Assembly (NCBI GenBank): GCA_945952415.1
Contig: CAMFIF010000001.1
Location: forward strand, 1 to 64,000
DNA length: 64,000 bases
DNA from: an uncultured Rhizobium sp.
GTDB lineage: Bacteria; Pseudomonadota; Alphaproteobacteria; Rhizobiales; Rhizobiaceae
Reading direction: 5' to 3'
Within the stretch, counting starts at the first letter, position 1. The number at the start of each line of letters is the position of its first letter. Below the pieces are notes generated by a model. It ran no database searches. It was not told the origin of the DNA and worked only from the letters and a program-made list of their open reading frames with translations. This document shows positions 44,876 through 54,387 of this stretch, piece by piece. A program made the position numbers and the translations under genes.

Positions 44876-44972
44876 CCCCCCCTCTGTCGGCTTCGCTCAC
44901 ATCTCCTCCACATCCGGAGCAGCTTCGCTGCCCGTGAGGGGGAGATGTCGGCGGTAGCCGACAGAGGGGGGT
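44876..44972. repeat. 97-bp palindromic intergenic repeat
   Basis: Outer arms CCCCCCTCTGTCGGC (44877-44891) and GCCGACAGAGGGGGG (44957-44971) are perfectly complementary over 15 bp. An inner pair, ACATCTCC (44899-44906) with GGAGATGT (44941-44948), continues the stem, and a small hairpin GCAG...CTGC caps it. This resembles a repeat I know from many rhizobial intergenic spacers. It separates the ArsC-like and dimethylglycine dehydrogenase-like genes. Confidence 0.65.
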
Positions 44973-45006
44973 GGGCGTCGGCATATTCCCCCCTTTTCAT
45001 CACGCG

Positions 45007-47433
45007 TTACGCCCGCAGCCGCTCGTTGTTCGGGTCCCAGGCCACATCGGGCAGCACGCGGGCCTTGCGGCGTTCGGTGAACATCAGCACTTCGAATTCG
45101 GTGCCGGGTTCTGCCCTGTCCGGCGAAACATAGGCAAAGGCAAGCGACTTGCCCGTCGCGTAGCCATAGGCGCCGCCGGTGGTGAGACCGATGATGGCAT
45201 CGCCCGCATAGACCGGCTCGTTGCCGAGACTGTCGGCATCGGTGGCGTCGATCTCGATATAGACGAGCTTCATGCGCTCGCCCTGCTGTTTCCGTCGCAG
45301 GCTCGCCTCGCGGCCGATGAAATCGGCCTTGTCGGTGCGGATGAAGCGCTCCATCGAGGCCTCGAACATGTCGATCTCGGTGGTGAGCTCCGAACCCCAG
45401 CCGCGATAAGCCTTTTCCATGCGCAGCGAATTCATGGCGAGCGTGCCGAACAGCTGGATGCCATGCGGCTTGCCGGCCACCATCAGCGCCGCATAGACCT
45501 TCGGCATGTCCGCCATCGGGCAATGCAGCTCCCAGCCAAGTTCGCCCACATAATTGACCCGCAGCAGCCGCACGCCGGACACGCCGGCAACGGTTGCGAC
45601 CTTGCCCGTCAGCCAGCGGAAGGCCCCGTTGGAAAGGTCGGTGTCGGTGCAGGCTGAAAGCACGTCGCGCGCGCGGGGGCCGGCCAGAACCAGCACGCCG
45701 AAATCGTCGGTAATGTCGCTAATGGTGACATTCTCGCTGTCGAGCTTCCGCCAGGCCATCTGGTCGTAATCATGCTCCTGTGCCACCGCGGCGGAAAGCA
45801 CGTAGAAATGATCGGCAGCCAGCCGGGTGATCGTCAGTTCCGACTCGATGAAGCCATTGGCGTTGAGGAGGTGGCCGAGAATGATGCCGCCATCCTTTGC
45901 AGGTACCATGTTGGCGCAGATGCGCTGAAGGAAGGCATAGGCGTCGGAACCCTTCACTTCGAACTTGGAGAATGTGGACAGATCCATCAGCCCGACCCGC
46001 TCGCGCACCGCGAGCGCTTCCGCCCGCACCGCTTCGAAAGTGTTGTTGCGCCGATAGGAGTAGTTTTCGCCCTTTCCGGACCTGTCATACCAGCGGGCCC
46101 GCTCCCAGCCATAGATCTGGCTGAACTGGGCACCCTCTGCCTTCAGTGTCTCGTGCAGCGAGGAAGTGCGGATATTGCGCCCGACATGGTGCTGTTCGCC
46201 GGGCTTATAGCAATAATACATCTTGTGGTAATCTTCGACGGAGACCTCCTCCGTATATGCCTTCGTCGCCCAGCGCGAACCGAAGCGGCGCGGATCGAAT
46301 TCGCGCATGTTGATCTCGGCCTGGCCGTGAACCATCCATTGGGCCAGATACTTGCCCGCGCCAGCGCCCTGGCAGATGCCGATCGAGGCACCGCAGTGCA
46401 TCCAGTAGTTCTTCGGGCCATGAGCCGGGCCTGAGAGGTAGTTGCCGTCGGGCGTATGGGTAATCGCCCCCGATATCACCGATTTGAGGCCCGCCTTGTT
46501 GAAGAGCGGCAGGCGCTCGCCCGCCCGCTCCAGCCAGGGCATGAGGCGGTCGAGTTCGGGTGCCACCAGCTCGCTCTCGAAATCCCAGGCCGGCGGCTTG
46601 CCATCCCAGCACACATGGGCGGTCGCGGTCTCGTAGGGGCCGATCAGGATGCCGTTCGTCTCCTCGCGGAGGTAGGAATGGCTCCAGGGATCGCGCACCA
46701 CGGGTAGCTCGGGGATCAGGTCCACCAGCTCCTGCAAGGGCTCGGTGATCAGGTAGTGATGCAGCATGTTGGCGATCGGCACATTGTGCCCCGACCAGGC
46801 GCCCACCACATCCGCATAGGAGCCGGCGGAGTTCACCACATGCTCGCAGGTGATGTTGCCCTGGTCCGTCACCACAAGCCATTCGCCTGTCGGCAGAAGC
46901 TTGACGTCCGTGACCATGGTGCGGCGATAGATCTCCGCACCCAGCTTGCGCGCGCCTGCTGCCATGGCATTGGTCACGTCTGCCGGGGCCACATGGCCGT
47001 CGGTGATCGTGTGGAAGGCCGCCTTCACGCCCTGCGTATTCAGGAAGGGATGGTACTGCCTGATCTCGTCAGGCCCGATGATCTCGCATTCATAGCCGGC
47101 AAGGCGGGAGACGCCGTAGACATATTTCAGCCAGTTCAGCTCTTCGTCAGTGGTGGCAAGGCGAAGGCCGCCGCAGCCGTGCCAGGAAACCGCATGGCCG
47201 GTCAGCTGTTCCAGTTTGGGATACAATTGTGTCCCATAATTGTGCACCCTGGTGAGGTTCAGCGAGGTGGTGAATTGCGGGCACTGGCCCGCCGCATGCC
47301 AGGTGGAGCCGGAGGTCAGCTCTCCCTTTTCCACCAGCACGATATCCGTCCAGCCCTCGAGCGCCAGATGATAGAGCAGGCCGACGCCCATGATGCCGCC
47401 GCCGATGATCACGACTCTCGCGTGAGACTTCAT
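45007..47433 (-). CDS. FAD-dependent oxidoreductase / aminomethyltransferase fusion (dimethylglycine or sarcosine dehydrogenase family)
   Basis: 808 residues from the ATG at 47433, which follows GGGAGGT. The N-terminal FAD domain begins with VVIIGGGIMGVGLLYHLALEGW and LVEKGELTSGSTWHAAGQC. The middle has the FAO_M-type linker (GITHTPDGNYLSGPAHG). The C-terminal half is a GcvT-like folate-binding domain (LMDLSTFSKFEVKGSDAYAFL, with EKAYRGWGSELTTEIDMFEA). These enzymes demethylate dimethylglycine, sarcosine or related N-methyl compounds and pass the methyl to tetrahydrofolate. No linked betaine or sarcosine genes are in the window. Exact substrate cannot be assigned. Confidence 0.85.
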   Translation of the reverse strand: MKSHARVVIIGGGIMGVGLLYHLALEGWTDIVLVEKGELTSGSTWHAAGQCPQFTTSLNLTRVHNYGTQLYPKLEQLTGHAVSWHGCGGLRLATTDEELNWLKYVYGVSRLAGYECEIIGPDEIRQYHPFLNTQGVKAAFHTITDGHVAPADVTNAMAAGARKLGAEIYRRTMVTDVKLLPTGEWLVVTDQGNITCEHVVNSAGSYADVVGAWSGHNVPIANMLHHYLITEPLQELVDLIPELPVVRDPWSHSYLREETNGILIGPYETATAHVCWDGKPPAWDFESELVAPELDRLMPWLERAGERLPLFNKAGLKSVISGAITHTPDGNYLSGPAHGPKNYWMHCGASIGICQGAGAGKYLAQWMVHGQAEINMREFDPRRFGSRWATKAYTEEVSVEDYHKMYYCYKPGEQHHVGRNIRTSSLHETLKAEGAQFSQIYGWERARWYDRSGKGENYSYRRNNTFEAVRAEALAVRERVGLMDLSTFSKFEVKGSDAYAFLQRICANMVPAKDGGIILGHLLNANGFIESELTITRLAADHFYVLSAAVAQEHDYDQMAWRKLDSENVTISDITDDFGVLVLAGPRARDVLSACTDTDLSNGAFRWLTGKVATVAGVSGVRLLRVNYVGELGWELHCPMADMPKVYAALMVAGKPHGIQLFGTLAMNSLRMEKAYRGWGSELTTEIDMFEASMERFIRTDKADFIGREASLRRKQQGERMKLVYIEIDATDADSLGNEPVYAGDAIIGLTTGGAYGYATGKSLAFAYVSPDRAEPGTEFEVLMFTERRKARVLPDVAWDPNNERLRA

Positions 47434-47769
47434 ATGGATACCTCCCTTGCCGCGCGGCCTTTTGCTTGAACCCGGCCCTGCCCGCATGGGCAGGAACCTG
47501 GCCGGCATGCCCTGATTTTCCCCTCGGGATGGCGCCGCTTCGGTCCGCTTTTTCAATGGCCATAAGGGGCCGCGAGCACCCCTTCGAAGTCAAGCACCGA
47601 AGGCCCGGCAAAGCTCAAAAAGAAAATGGAGAATGACCCTACCGATTTTTTGTCTCACCACTTCCGGTTCGGCAAACGGCGATTCGTGAAAATTGTGCCT
47701 AACTGTCTAACTGAAACGAAATCTTTTTAGATCATTATTGCTTTCAATAAATATCATTGGGCATCGCAC
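47434..47769. other. Intergenic region between the oxidoreductase gene and the TadG-like gene
   Basis: A 336-bp divergent gap. It has one hairpin (CCTGCCC...GGGCAGG near 47490-47510). The last 120 bp before the TadG-like gene are unusually A+T-rich (47640-47760), consistent with a promoter for that gene. No ORF or riboswitch-like structure was recognised. Confidence 0.5.
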
Positions 47770-48927
47770 ATGATCTCCGCCGTTCAAAAACTCCTCAAGT
47801 GCCGCAATGGCAACTTCGCCATTACCACTGCCTTCGTCATGCCCGTTCTGCTCATGGGCATCGGCATTGCCGTGGATCTGACGACCCTGACCCGGACGCG
47901 TGAGCAGTTGCAGAACGCGGTGGATTCGGCCGCGCTCGCAGCCACCTCCGCCATGGTCAACAGCGGCATGACGGCCGACAATGCCAAGAAGCTTGCCGCA
48001 AGCATGTTGCGCGGCCAGATGTCGGCCACCACGTCAACGGGTGAGTCGGTCAACATCGAGGCGCCGACGGTGACGATCACCGAGACCTCGCCCAGCGTCA
48101 ACAGCAAGATCTACACCGCAGAAGTGGTCGCCAATTACGACGTGCCGCTGAGCGGCTTCCAGGTGCTGCTGGGCTACACCGCCTCGCGCATCTCGGCCGT
48201 TGGCAGCGCGCAGAGCGAGATCGAGAAGAAGAACCCGATTTCCATGTATCTGGTGCTCGATCGCTCCGGCTCCATGCAGTGGGTCACGACGGTCGTCGAT
48301 ACCACGCAGACCGCTTGCAACAATTATTACGAGGCCAACTGGCCGAACCCGACCTACCAGAACCCTTGCTACGTCAAGAAGATCGATTCCCTGAAGACCG
48401 CCGTGAAGGTCCTGGCCGACCAGCTGGATTCGAACGATCCGACCAAGGAATATGTCCGCATGGGTGCCGTGTCCTACAACACCGCCATCCAGACGCCGCA
48501 GGCGCTCGCCTGGGGCACCACCGATGTCCGCACTTACGTCAATGCGCTGACGGCATCCGGCGGCACCAATGCCGCGCCCGGCATGCAGACCGCCTATCAG
48601 TCGCTGAACGCCTCTTCGGAAAACCAGGCGCATATGCAGAAGAATGGTGGCACGCCGAGCAAGTTCATCCTGCTGATGACCGATGGCGCCAACGACAACA
48701 CCAACAATGACGCAACCACGCTCTCCTGGTGCACGACCGCCAAGAACGCCGGCATGAAGATCTACACGGTGGCCTTCGTCGCGCCGGATCGTGGCAAGGC
48801 GCTGCTGGCAAGCTGCTCCAGCGGCACCGAATATTACTTTGAAGCCTCGAATGTGGCGCAGCTTATCAGCGCCTTCCAGTCGATCGGCCAGAAGACGTCC
48901 AAGCTCGCGAACCGTCTCACACAGTAA
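47770..48927 (+). CDS. TadG/TadE-like pilus-associated protein with von Willebrand factor A domain
   Basis: 385 residues. The N-terminus (CRNGNFAITTAFVMPVLLMGIGIAVDLT) is the TadE/TadG-type segment that spans the membrane and is handled as a pilin-like protein. Residues about 155-370 form a VWA domain with the metal-site motif DRSGS at D164-S168 and TDGAND further on. TadG proteins assist Flp pilus assembly or adhere at the cell surface. No tad/cpa genes lie nearby, so it is an orphan. Its gene ends at a strong terminator and starts after an A+T-rich promoter region. Confidence 0.85.
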   Translation: MISAVQKLLKCRNGNFAITTAFVMPVLLMGIGIAVDLTTLTRTREQLQNAVDSAALAATSAMVNSGMTADNAKKLAASMLRGQMSATTSTGESVNIEAPTVTITETSPSVNSKIYTAEVVANYDVPLSGFQVLLGYTASRISAVGSAQSEIEKKNPISMYLVLDRSGSMQWVTTVVDTTQTACNNYYEANWPNPTYQNPCYVKKIDSLKTAVKVLADQLDSNDPTKEYVRMGAVSYNTAIQTPQALAWGTTDVRTYVNALTASGGTNAAPGMQTAYQSLNASSENQAHMQKNGGTPSKFILLMTDGANDNTNNDATTLSWCTTAKNAGMKIYTVAFVAPDRGKALLASCSSGTEYYFEASNVAQLISAFQSIGQKTSKLANRLTQ

Positions 48928-48957
48928 CATGAGTGCGGATCACGAAATCAGAAGTAG

Positions 48958-48985
48958 AAACGGCGGGTTTCCCGCCGTTTTTTAT
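48958..48985 (+). terminator. Rho-independent terminator of the TadG-like gene
   Basis: A perfect 10-bp stem AAACGGCGGG (48958-48967) with CCCGCCGTTT (48971-48980), loop TTT, followed by TTTATTT. It lies 31 bp beyond the stop. Confidence 0.9.
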
Positions 48986-49162
48986 TTGGAATCGCACGGG
49001 ACTGCATGCCAATTTTTAACCCCTTTGGACAATTCTCGTCCGGATGAGTTCGTGATGGACTGAGTCCCCCGGCAATGATTGCTGACAGACCCTTTCGAAA
49101 GAGAGGTCCGGCCTGCGCTGAAGCGGCCCGCAGGACTTTCTTAAGAGATGTGCGAGGTAGCG

Positions 49163-51685
49163 ATGCTGGTTGACAAGATATTGTCGCGTTTCAAGATCAA
49201 GACCAAGGTGCTGATGTTCGTCATGCCGTTCGTCGTGACCATTTCGGCGGTGGGCTTCACCGGCCTTTATGCGTCCGGTTTGCTTGAAGGGCGCATCAAC
49301 CTGTCGAACAGCGTCCTGCAATCCCTGAGCGGCTTCAAGGAACTGGCCGGCTCCATGCACGAATTCCTGGAAAAGCCGAGCGAAGAGAGCCACAGCCGCG
49401 TGCTCGGCTATCTCCAGGCGCAGACGGAATCGCTGAAGGAAACGCTGAAGGGCGCCGGCGACAAGGCTGAAGGCAAGGACCGCCTGACCCAGGCGATCGA
49501 TGGCACGGGCAAGCTCGAACCGCTGGTAGGCAAGCTCTGGACCCTCTACGGCGATTCCGAAGCCCGGCTTGCCGATATGCGCAAGGCGCAGCAAAGCCTG
49601 GTCGGCATCAGCCTGGCGGTCGCCACCCAGTCCACCGAGGTGGAGCAGCGCATCCAGCTGGAGGAAAGCACCGCCAAGAACATGCTCCGGCAGGCCGATT
49701 TCCTCATCCGCTCCCGCGAGATGATGAGCTCCATTCCGCGCAATTTCTTCAGCGCAAAGGATCTGCCCGGCAAGGTGAAGGTCTATGCGGATGTCATCGG
49801 CAAGCTGAAACGGATCAAGGGTCCGCTTGCCCAGGCGATCGGCGATCCGGCATCGCCGGCGATCAAGGGCATGGACGAGCTGATTGCCGCGGTGGAGCCG
49901 CTGATTGCAGGCGAACCGACCCAGGACACGATTTCGAAGCTTCAGGCCCAGTTCCCGCAGGTGAATTCCATCGCGTCTGAATTCTTCACCACCGCCAATC
50001 GTCGCACCGGCGAAGCCACCAAGCTCTTTGCCAGCCTCGACAGCAAGATCGTCGCCGCCAATTCTGCCCTTACGGATATTCGCATCCTGCAAAAGCACAT
50101 CGATGCCCTGCAGCTCGCCGAAGCGGAGTTTCGCATCGACATGACGGATACATCCCTTGGCCGGCTGCTCGCCGAAGTGAAGGGCGTTACCGCCGATCTT
50201 TCGACCGTCGAGACCTCCGCCAAGGACGTGCCCGAACTGCAGGGCCTGACCGAGCAGGTGCCGCCGGTTACCGCAGCTGTCGAAAAGAACGCCAATGCCC
50301 TGCTCGACCTGCGCAAGCAGCGCGACGAAACCTTCACGGCCGCCAATGACTCGATCAATGCCGTCTGGCAGAACCTTACCGATTTTGCCGAAATGCAGAA
50401 GGTTGCGGCGGGCAACGAGAAGGAAAAGGCAAACGGCGTATCGCTGATGACCACCGGTCTCGGCATTCTTCTTTCGATCGCCGGCGGCATCGCCCTCGTG
50501 CTCACCCTGCAGCGCCCGATCGGTCAGATCACCGGCGTCATGCGCCGCATCGCCGATGGCTATCTCGACACCACGATTTCCGGCGAGACCCGTGCCGATG
50601 AAATCGGCGAAATGGCCCGTGCGCTCGGCATTTTCAAGGACAATGCCCTGTCCAAGCTGCGCATGGAGGAGGAAAGCACCCAGGCCCGCGGTCTGGCGGA
50701 AGCCGAACGCCGCCGCAACGACGACGAGAAGCGTGCCTGCGACCTGCAGGTGGAGCAGGCCGTCAGCCAGCTCGCCGCCGGTCTTGGCCGCCTCGCCCAG
50801 GGCGATCTGTCCGTCAAGCTCGATACCGCCTTCAGCGGCCGGCTCGACCAGCTGCGCGTGGATTTCAACGCCTCCGTCGAGCGACTGCACGACACGCTGG
50901 TGGATATCCAGCACAATGCGGTCGCCATCCAGAACAAGGGCGCCGACCTGATGCGCTCGGCCTCTGAACTCTCGCACCGCACGGAAAATCAGGCCGCCTC
51001 CCTCGAAGAGGCCGCCGCCTCCGTGGACGAAATCACCGTCACCGTGCGCTCCACCGCAGACCGGGCCCGCGAGGCCAATCGCGCAGTCAGCGAAACCCGT
51101 GCAACGGCGGACAATTCCGCAAGCGTGGTGGAAAGCGCCATCTCGGCCATGGGTCGCATCGAGGAGGCCTCGAAGCAGATCGAGCAGATCATCGAGGTTA
51201 TCGACGAGATCGCCTTCCAGACCAATCTCCTGGCGCTCAATGCCGGCATTGAGGCCGCGCGCGCCGGGGAGGCAGGCAAGGGTTTCGCCGTCGTTGCCAT
51301 GGAAGTGCGCGAACTGGCCCAGCGCTCCGCCGGCGCCGCACGCGAAATCAAGGACCTGATCACCAAATCCTCCGAAGAAGTGACGGGCGGCTCCCGCCTG
51401 GTGCTCGAAACCGGCGCGGTGCTGGCCGAGATCAGCCGGCAGATTTCCGCCGTCAGCCACCATGTGGAAACCATCGCCACCGCCGCGCAGGACCAGTCCG
51501 CCGCCCTTCAGGAAATCAATGGTTCGGTGAACAACATGGACCAGATGACCCAGCAGAATGCGGCGGCCGCCGCCCATACGACCGAGGCGAGCCGCGATCT
51601 CTCGGCCGAGGCCGACCAGCTGATGGAACTCGTCGGGCGCTTCCGGCTCGGCCAGGCATCCTTCTCCCGGCAATATGCCGCCTGA
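49163..51685 (+). CDS. Methyl-accepting chemotaxis protein
   Basis: 840 residues from the ATG at 49163 ([16 protein letters not shown]), which has GAGG at a good distance; an in-frame ATG at 49148 would add five residues. A first membrane segment ([21 protein letters not shown]) is followed by a large helical periplasmic sensor of about 370 residues, a second segment ([18 protein letters not shown]), a HAMP region and a second HAMP-like stretch. The signalling hairpin is intact: [34 protein letters not shown]. The sensor resembles helical bimodular (HBM-type) domains in being all helical; ligand unknown. It is not next to a che cluster. Confidence 0.92.
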   Translation: MLVDKILSRFKIKTKVLMFVMPFVVTISAVGFTGLYASGLLEGRINLSNSVLQSLSGFKELAGSMHEFLEKPSEESHSRVLGYLQAQTESLKETLKGAGDKAEGKDRLTQAIDGTGKLEPLVGKLWTLYGDSEARLADMRKAQQSLVGISLAVATQSTEVEQRIQLEESTAKNMLRQADFLIRSREMMSSIPRNFFSAKDLPGKVKVYADVIGKLKRIKGPLAQAIGDPASPAIKGMDELIAAVEPLIAGEPTQDTISKLQAQFPQVNSIASEFFTTANRRTGEATKLFASLDSKIVAANSALTDIRILQKHIDALQLAEAEFRIDMTDTSLGRLLAEVKGVTADLSTVETSAKDVPELQGLTEQVPPVTAAVEKNANALLDLRKQRDETFTAANDSINAVWQNLTDFAEMQKVAAGNEKEKANGVSLMTTGLGILLSIAGGIALVLTLQRPIGQITGVMRRIADGYLDTTISGETRADEIGEMARALGIFKDNALSKLRMEEESTQARGLAEAERRRNDDEKRACDLQVEQAVSQLAAGLGRLAQGDLSVKLDTAFSGRLDQLRVDFNASVERLHDTLVDIQHNAVAIQNKGADLMRSASELSHRTENQAASLEEAAASVDEITVTVRSTADRAREANRAVSETRATADNSASVVESAISAMGRIEEASKQIEQIIEVIDEIAFQTNLLALNAGIEAARAGEAGKGFAVVAMEVRELAQRSAGAAREIKDLITKSSEEVTGGSRLVLETGAVLAEISRQISAVSHHVETIATAAQDQSAALQEINGSVNNMDQMTQQNAAAAAHTTEASRDLSAEADQLMELVGRFRLGQASFSRQYAA

Positions 51686-51701
51686 CAAGGGATCGGACTT
51701 C

Positions 51702-51728
51702 AAAGGGGCGGCCTCGGCCGCCCCTTTT
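51702..51728 (+). terminator. Rho-independent terminator of the chemoreceptor gene
   Basis: A perfect 11-bp stem AAAGGGGCGGC (51702-51712) with GCCGCCCCTTT (51717-51727), loop CTCG, with a short T-run (TTTT). It lies 16 bp after the stop. Confidence 0.85.
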
Positions 51729-51825
51729 GCATCTCGCCCGCCTTTCGTGTAAGCCCTTGCGCCGGTATGAACGCACACCATCATGCGATGCACCGTTTGT
51801 CCGGTCGCCGCCGGGGAGCTCAATT

Positions 51826-52854
51826 TTGAAAATGGTGACCCTCAAGGATGTCGCACGGTCGGTCGGCCTGTCGGTCACGCAGGTCAGCCGCGCGCTGAAC
51901 GACCATTTCGACGTGAATGAGGAAACCCGCCGCCGCGTGAAGGAAGAGGCAGCCCGGCTGGGTTACGAGCCGAATATTTCCGCCCGCAAGCTGGTCTCCG
52001 GCCGCTCCGGCATGGTGGCCCTCGTCGACACGAAATATCCGGGCCTCACCTCCGATTTCCTGTTTTTCGAGATCGTCGCCGGCCTCTCCTCGGAATTTGC
52101 CCGGCGCGGCATGCAGTTCGTGCTGCATGTGGCCGAGGAGGAAGACGATATCATCGCCGTCTATCAGAAGCTCGTCGGCAATGGTTCCCTCGATGGCTTC
52201 GTGCTCACCAAGCCCGTGGAAAACGATCCCCGCATCGATTATCTCACCCGGCGCAAGGTGCCCTTCGTCGTCCATGGCCGGCTGCCCGGCGGAACGGATT
52301 ATCCCTATTTCGACATCGACAATCGCTGGGTGGCGGTGGAATCGGTGACGCGCTTTCTCGATGCCGGCCATCGCCGCATCGGGCTGATCAACGGGATTGC
52401 CCATTTCACCTATGCGCTCGCCCGTTTCCGCGGCTATTGCGACATGCTCGAAGCGCGCGGCATCGCGACCGATCCCGCCCTCGTCTTCCACGGCCATATG
52501 ACTGAGGAATTCGGCTATCGCTCTGCCCTCGACATGCTGGAGACCGATCCGCCGACCGCAATCTTCTGCAGCAATGTGCTGATCGCCGCCGGTGTCTATC
52601 GGGCGGCAGCCGAGCGCGGGCTTTCCGTTCCCCGCGACCTTTCGGTGATCGCCCATGACGATGCGCTGCCCAATGCCGATCCGGCTGCCTTCGACCCGCC
52701 GCTCAGCACCACCTATTCACCGCTCAGCGAAAGCTGGCCGCCGCTTGCCGAATATCTGACCGGCGCCATCGAGGGCCGGCCGCTTGCCGAAATGCAGCGC
52801 GTCGAACGCCCCCGCTTCATCGACCGCGCCTCCCTCGCACCGCTGGAACGTTAA
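51826..52854 (+). CDS. thuR: LacI-family repressor of the trehalose operon (ThuR)
   Basis: Regulator of about 340 residues. The helix-turn-helix VTLKDVARSVGLSVTQVSRALNDHFDVNEETRRRVKEEA and hinge AARLGYEPNISARKLVSG are typical of LacI proteins. The core has the periplasmic-binding-protein fold. Two starts compete: the TTG at 51826, seven bases after GGGGAG, and the ATG at 51832; spacing favours the TTG. The ORF extends further upstream without conserved residues. It is followed after 168 bp by thuE on the same strand. The perfect palindrome at the thuE promoter is its likely operator. Confidence 0.88.
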   Translation: MKMVTLKDVARSVGLSVTQVSRALNDHFDVNEETRRRVKEEAARLGYEPNISARKLVSGRSGMVALVDTKYPGLTSDFLFFEIVAGLSSEFARRGMQFVLHVAEEEDDIIAVYQKLVGNGSLDGFVLTKPVENDPRIDYLTRRKVPFVVHGRLPGGTDYPYFDIDNRWVAVESVTRFLDAGHRRIGLINGIAHFTYALARFRGYCDMLEARGIATDPALVFHGHMTEEFGYRSALDMLETDPPTAIFCSNVLIAAGVYRAAAERGLSVPRDLSVIAHDDALPNADPAAFDPPLSTTYSPLSESWPPLAEYLTGAIEGRPLAEMQRVERPRFIDRASLAPLER

Positions 52855-52911
52855 GCGGGCCCCGCCGTTTAACGGAGAGGTTGAGGCTTCCCCGCTTCGC
52901 CAACAGGGCTC

Positions 52912-52941
52912 TTGACACAAGCGAGCAGTTGGCGCTAGCTT
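52912..52941 (+). promoter_or_regulatory. thuE promoter (-35 TTGACA, weak -10)
   Basis: TTGACA at 52912-52917, a perfect consensus, with TAGCTT at 52936-52941 after 18 bases. The weak -10 is followed at once by the operator palindrome, which would cover the transcription start. Confidence 0.6.
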
Positions 52942-52957
52942 TCCGAAACGTTTCGGA
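52942..52957. promoter_or_regulatory. ThuR operator candidate at the thuE promoter
   Basis: TCCGAAACGTTTCGGA is a perfect 16-bp palindrome with the central CG step favoured by LacI-family repressors. It sits directly downstream of the -10 hexamer and 65 bp before the thuE start, so a bound repressor would block transcription initiation. Confidence 0.75.
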
Positions 52958-53022
52958 TTGCGGGAGGGAGCCCTCAATCGAGCGCAATGCGGGAAAACTC
53001 GCATCAACCGGGAGGATATTTC

Positions 53023-54294
53023 ATGACGTTCAGGATCAAGAGCCTGATTGCGGGCTCGGCACTTTTCGCCGTTTTGGCTGCCACCGCCGTCAAGGCCGAA
53101 GAGATTACCTATGTTTCCGGCGCGGTCGGCAACGACCTCGAGATCTTCAAGCAGATCGTCAAGCCCTGGGAAGAGAAGACCGGCAACAAGGTCACGCTCG
53201 TTCCCATGCCGGCTTCGACCACCGACCAATTCGGCCAGTACCGCCTGTGGCTCGCCGCCGGCAACAGCGATATCGACGTCTATCAGACGGACGTGATCTG
53301 GGCGCCCCAGCTGGCCGACCAGTTCGTGGACCTCAAGGATGCGGCGAAGGACGTCATCAAGGACCACTTCCCCTCGATCATCGAATCCCAGACCGTGAAC
53401 GGCAAGCTCGCCGCACTGCCCTATTTCACCGATGCGCCGGCGCTCTACTACCGCAAGGACCTGCTTGAGAAATATGGCAAGCAGCCGCCGAAGACCTGGG
53501 ACGAAATGGCAGCCATCGCCAAGGAGATCCAGGACAAGGAGCGCGAGGGCGGCAACAAGGACATGTGGGGCTTCGTCTTCCAGGGCAATGCCTATGAGGG
53601 CCTCACCTGCGATGCGCTGGAATGGGTAAAGTCCCATGGCGGCGGCCAGATCGTCGAGCCGGATGGCACGGTTTCCATCAACAATGAAAAGGCCGTGAAG
53701 GCGCTCGAAACCGCCAAGAGCTGGGTCGGCAGCATCTCGCCCGACGGCTCGCTTGCCTATCAGGAAGAAGATACCCGCGGCATCTGGCAGAAGGGCAATG
53801 CGGTCTTCATGCGCAACTGGCCCTATGCCTATGCGTTGGGCAATGGCGAAGACAGCGCCGTCAAGGGCAAGTTCGAAACCGTTGCACTGCCGTCGGGCGG
53901 TGAGGGCGGCCAGTCGGCGGCGACCCTCGGTGGCTGGAATGTCGCCGTGTCGAAATATTCCAAGCATCAGGAAGCGGCCATTTCGCTCGCCCTCTATCTC
54001 TCCGGGCCGGAAGCCCAGAAGATGAATGCGCTTCTCGCCTCCCACCTGCCCACGCTGCAGGCGCTCTATGACGATCCGGAGATCAAGGAAAAGCAGCCGA
54101 TCATCCCGCAGTGGAAGGAAGTCTTCCTGAACGCGGTTCCGCGTCCCTCCGCACCCACCAAGGGCAAGTATAACGAAGTGTCCTCCAAGTTCTGGTCGGC
54201 CGTGCATGACACGCTGTCCGGCAAGGGCACGGCCGCGGAAAATCTCGAAGTCCTCCAGGCCGATCTGGAAGAGCTGAAGGGCTCCGGCTGGTAA
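53023..54294 (+). CDS. thuE: Trehalose/maltose ABC transporter substrate-binding protein
   Basis: 423-residue periplasmic binding protein. The ATG at 53023 follows GGGAGG. A signal peptide (FRIKSLIAGSALFAVLAATAVKA) precedes the mature start EEITYVSG. The fold is the family-1 (maltose-binding) type, with the C-terminal hinge region LASHLPTLQALYDDPEIKEK. Gene order and neighbours (F, G, K, A, B) match the Sinorhizobium thuEFGKAB trehalose/maltose/sucrose uptake cluster, so the substrate assignment is from synteny. Confidence 0.9.
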   Translation: MTFRIKSLIAGSALFAVLAATAVKAEEITYVSGAVGNDLEIFKQIVKPWEEKTGNKVTLVPMPASTTDQFGQYRLWLAAGNSDIDVYQTDVIWAPQLADQFVDLKDAAKDVIKDHFPSIIESQTVNGKLAALPYFTDAPALYYRKDLLEKYGKQPPKTWDEMAAIAKEIQDKEREGGNKDMWGFVFQGNAYEGLTCDALEWVKSHGGGQIVEPDGTVSINNEKAVKALETAKSWVGSISPDGSLAYQEEDTRGIWQKGNAVFMRNWPYAYALGNGEDSAVKGKFETVALPSGGEGGQSAATLGGWNVAVSKYSKHQEAAISLALYLSGPEAQKMNALLASHLPTLQALYDDPEIKEKQPIIPQWKEVFLNAVPRPSAPTKGKYNEVSSKFWSAVHDTLSGKGTAAENLEVLQADLEELKGSGW

Positions 54295-54387
54295 GCCGAC
54301 GCTCCCCTCCCGGCCGGGCGTCATGCCCGGCCCCGTTCGCCAGGCTGGCCCGGGCATGAACCCGGGCCATGCGGAACCTTTCGGGAG

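Noticed and set aside
49016..51823. A 935-residue minus-strand ORF opposite the chemoreceptor gene
   Set aside because: Shadow of the chemoreceptor; low-complexity composition.
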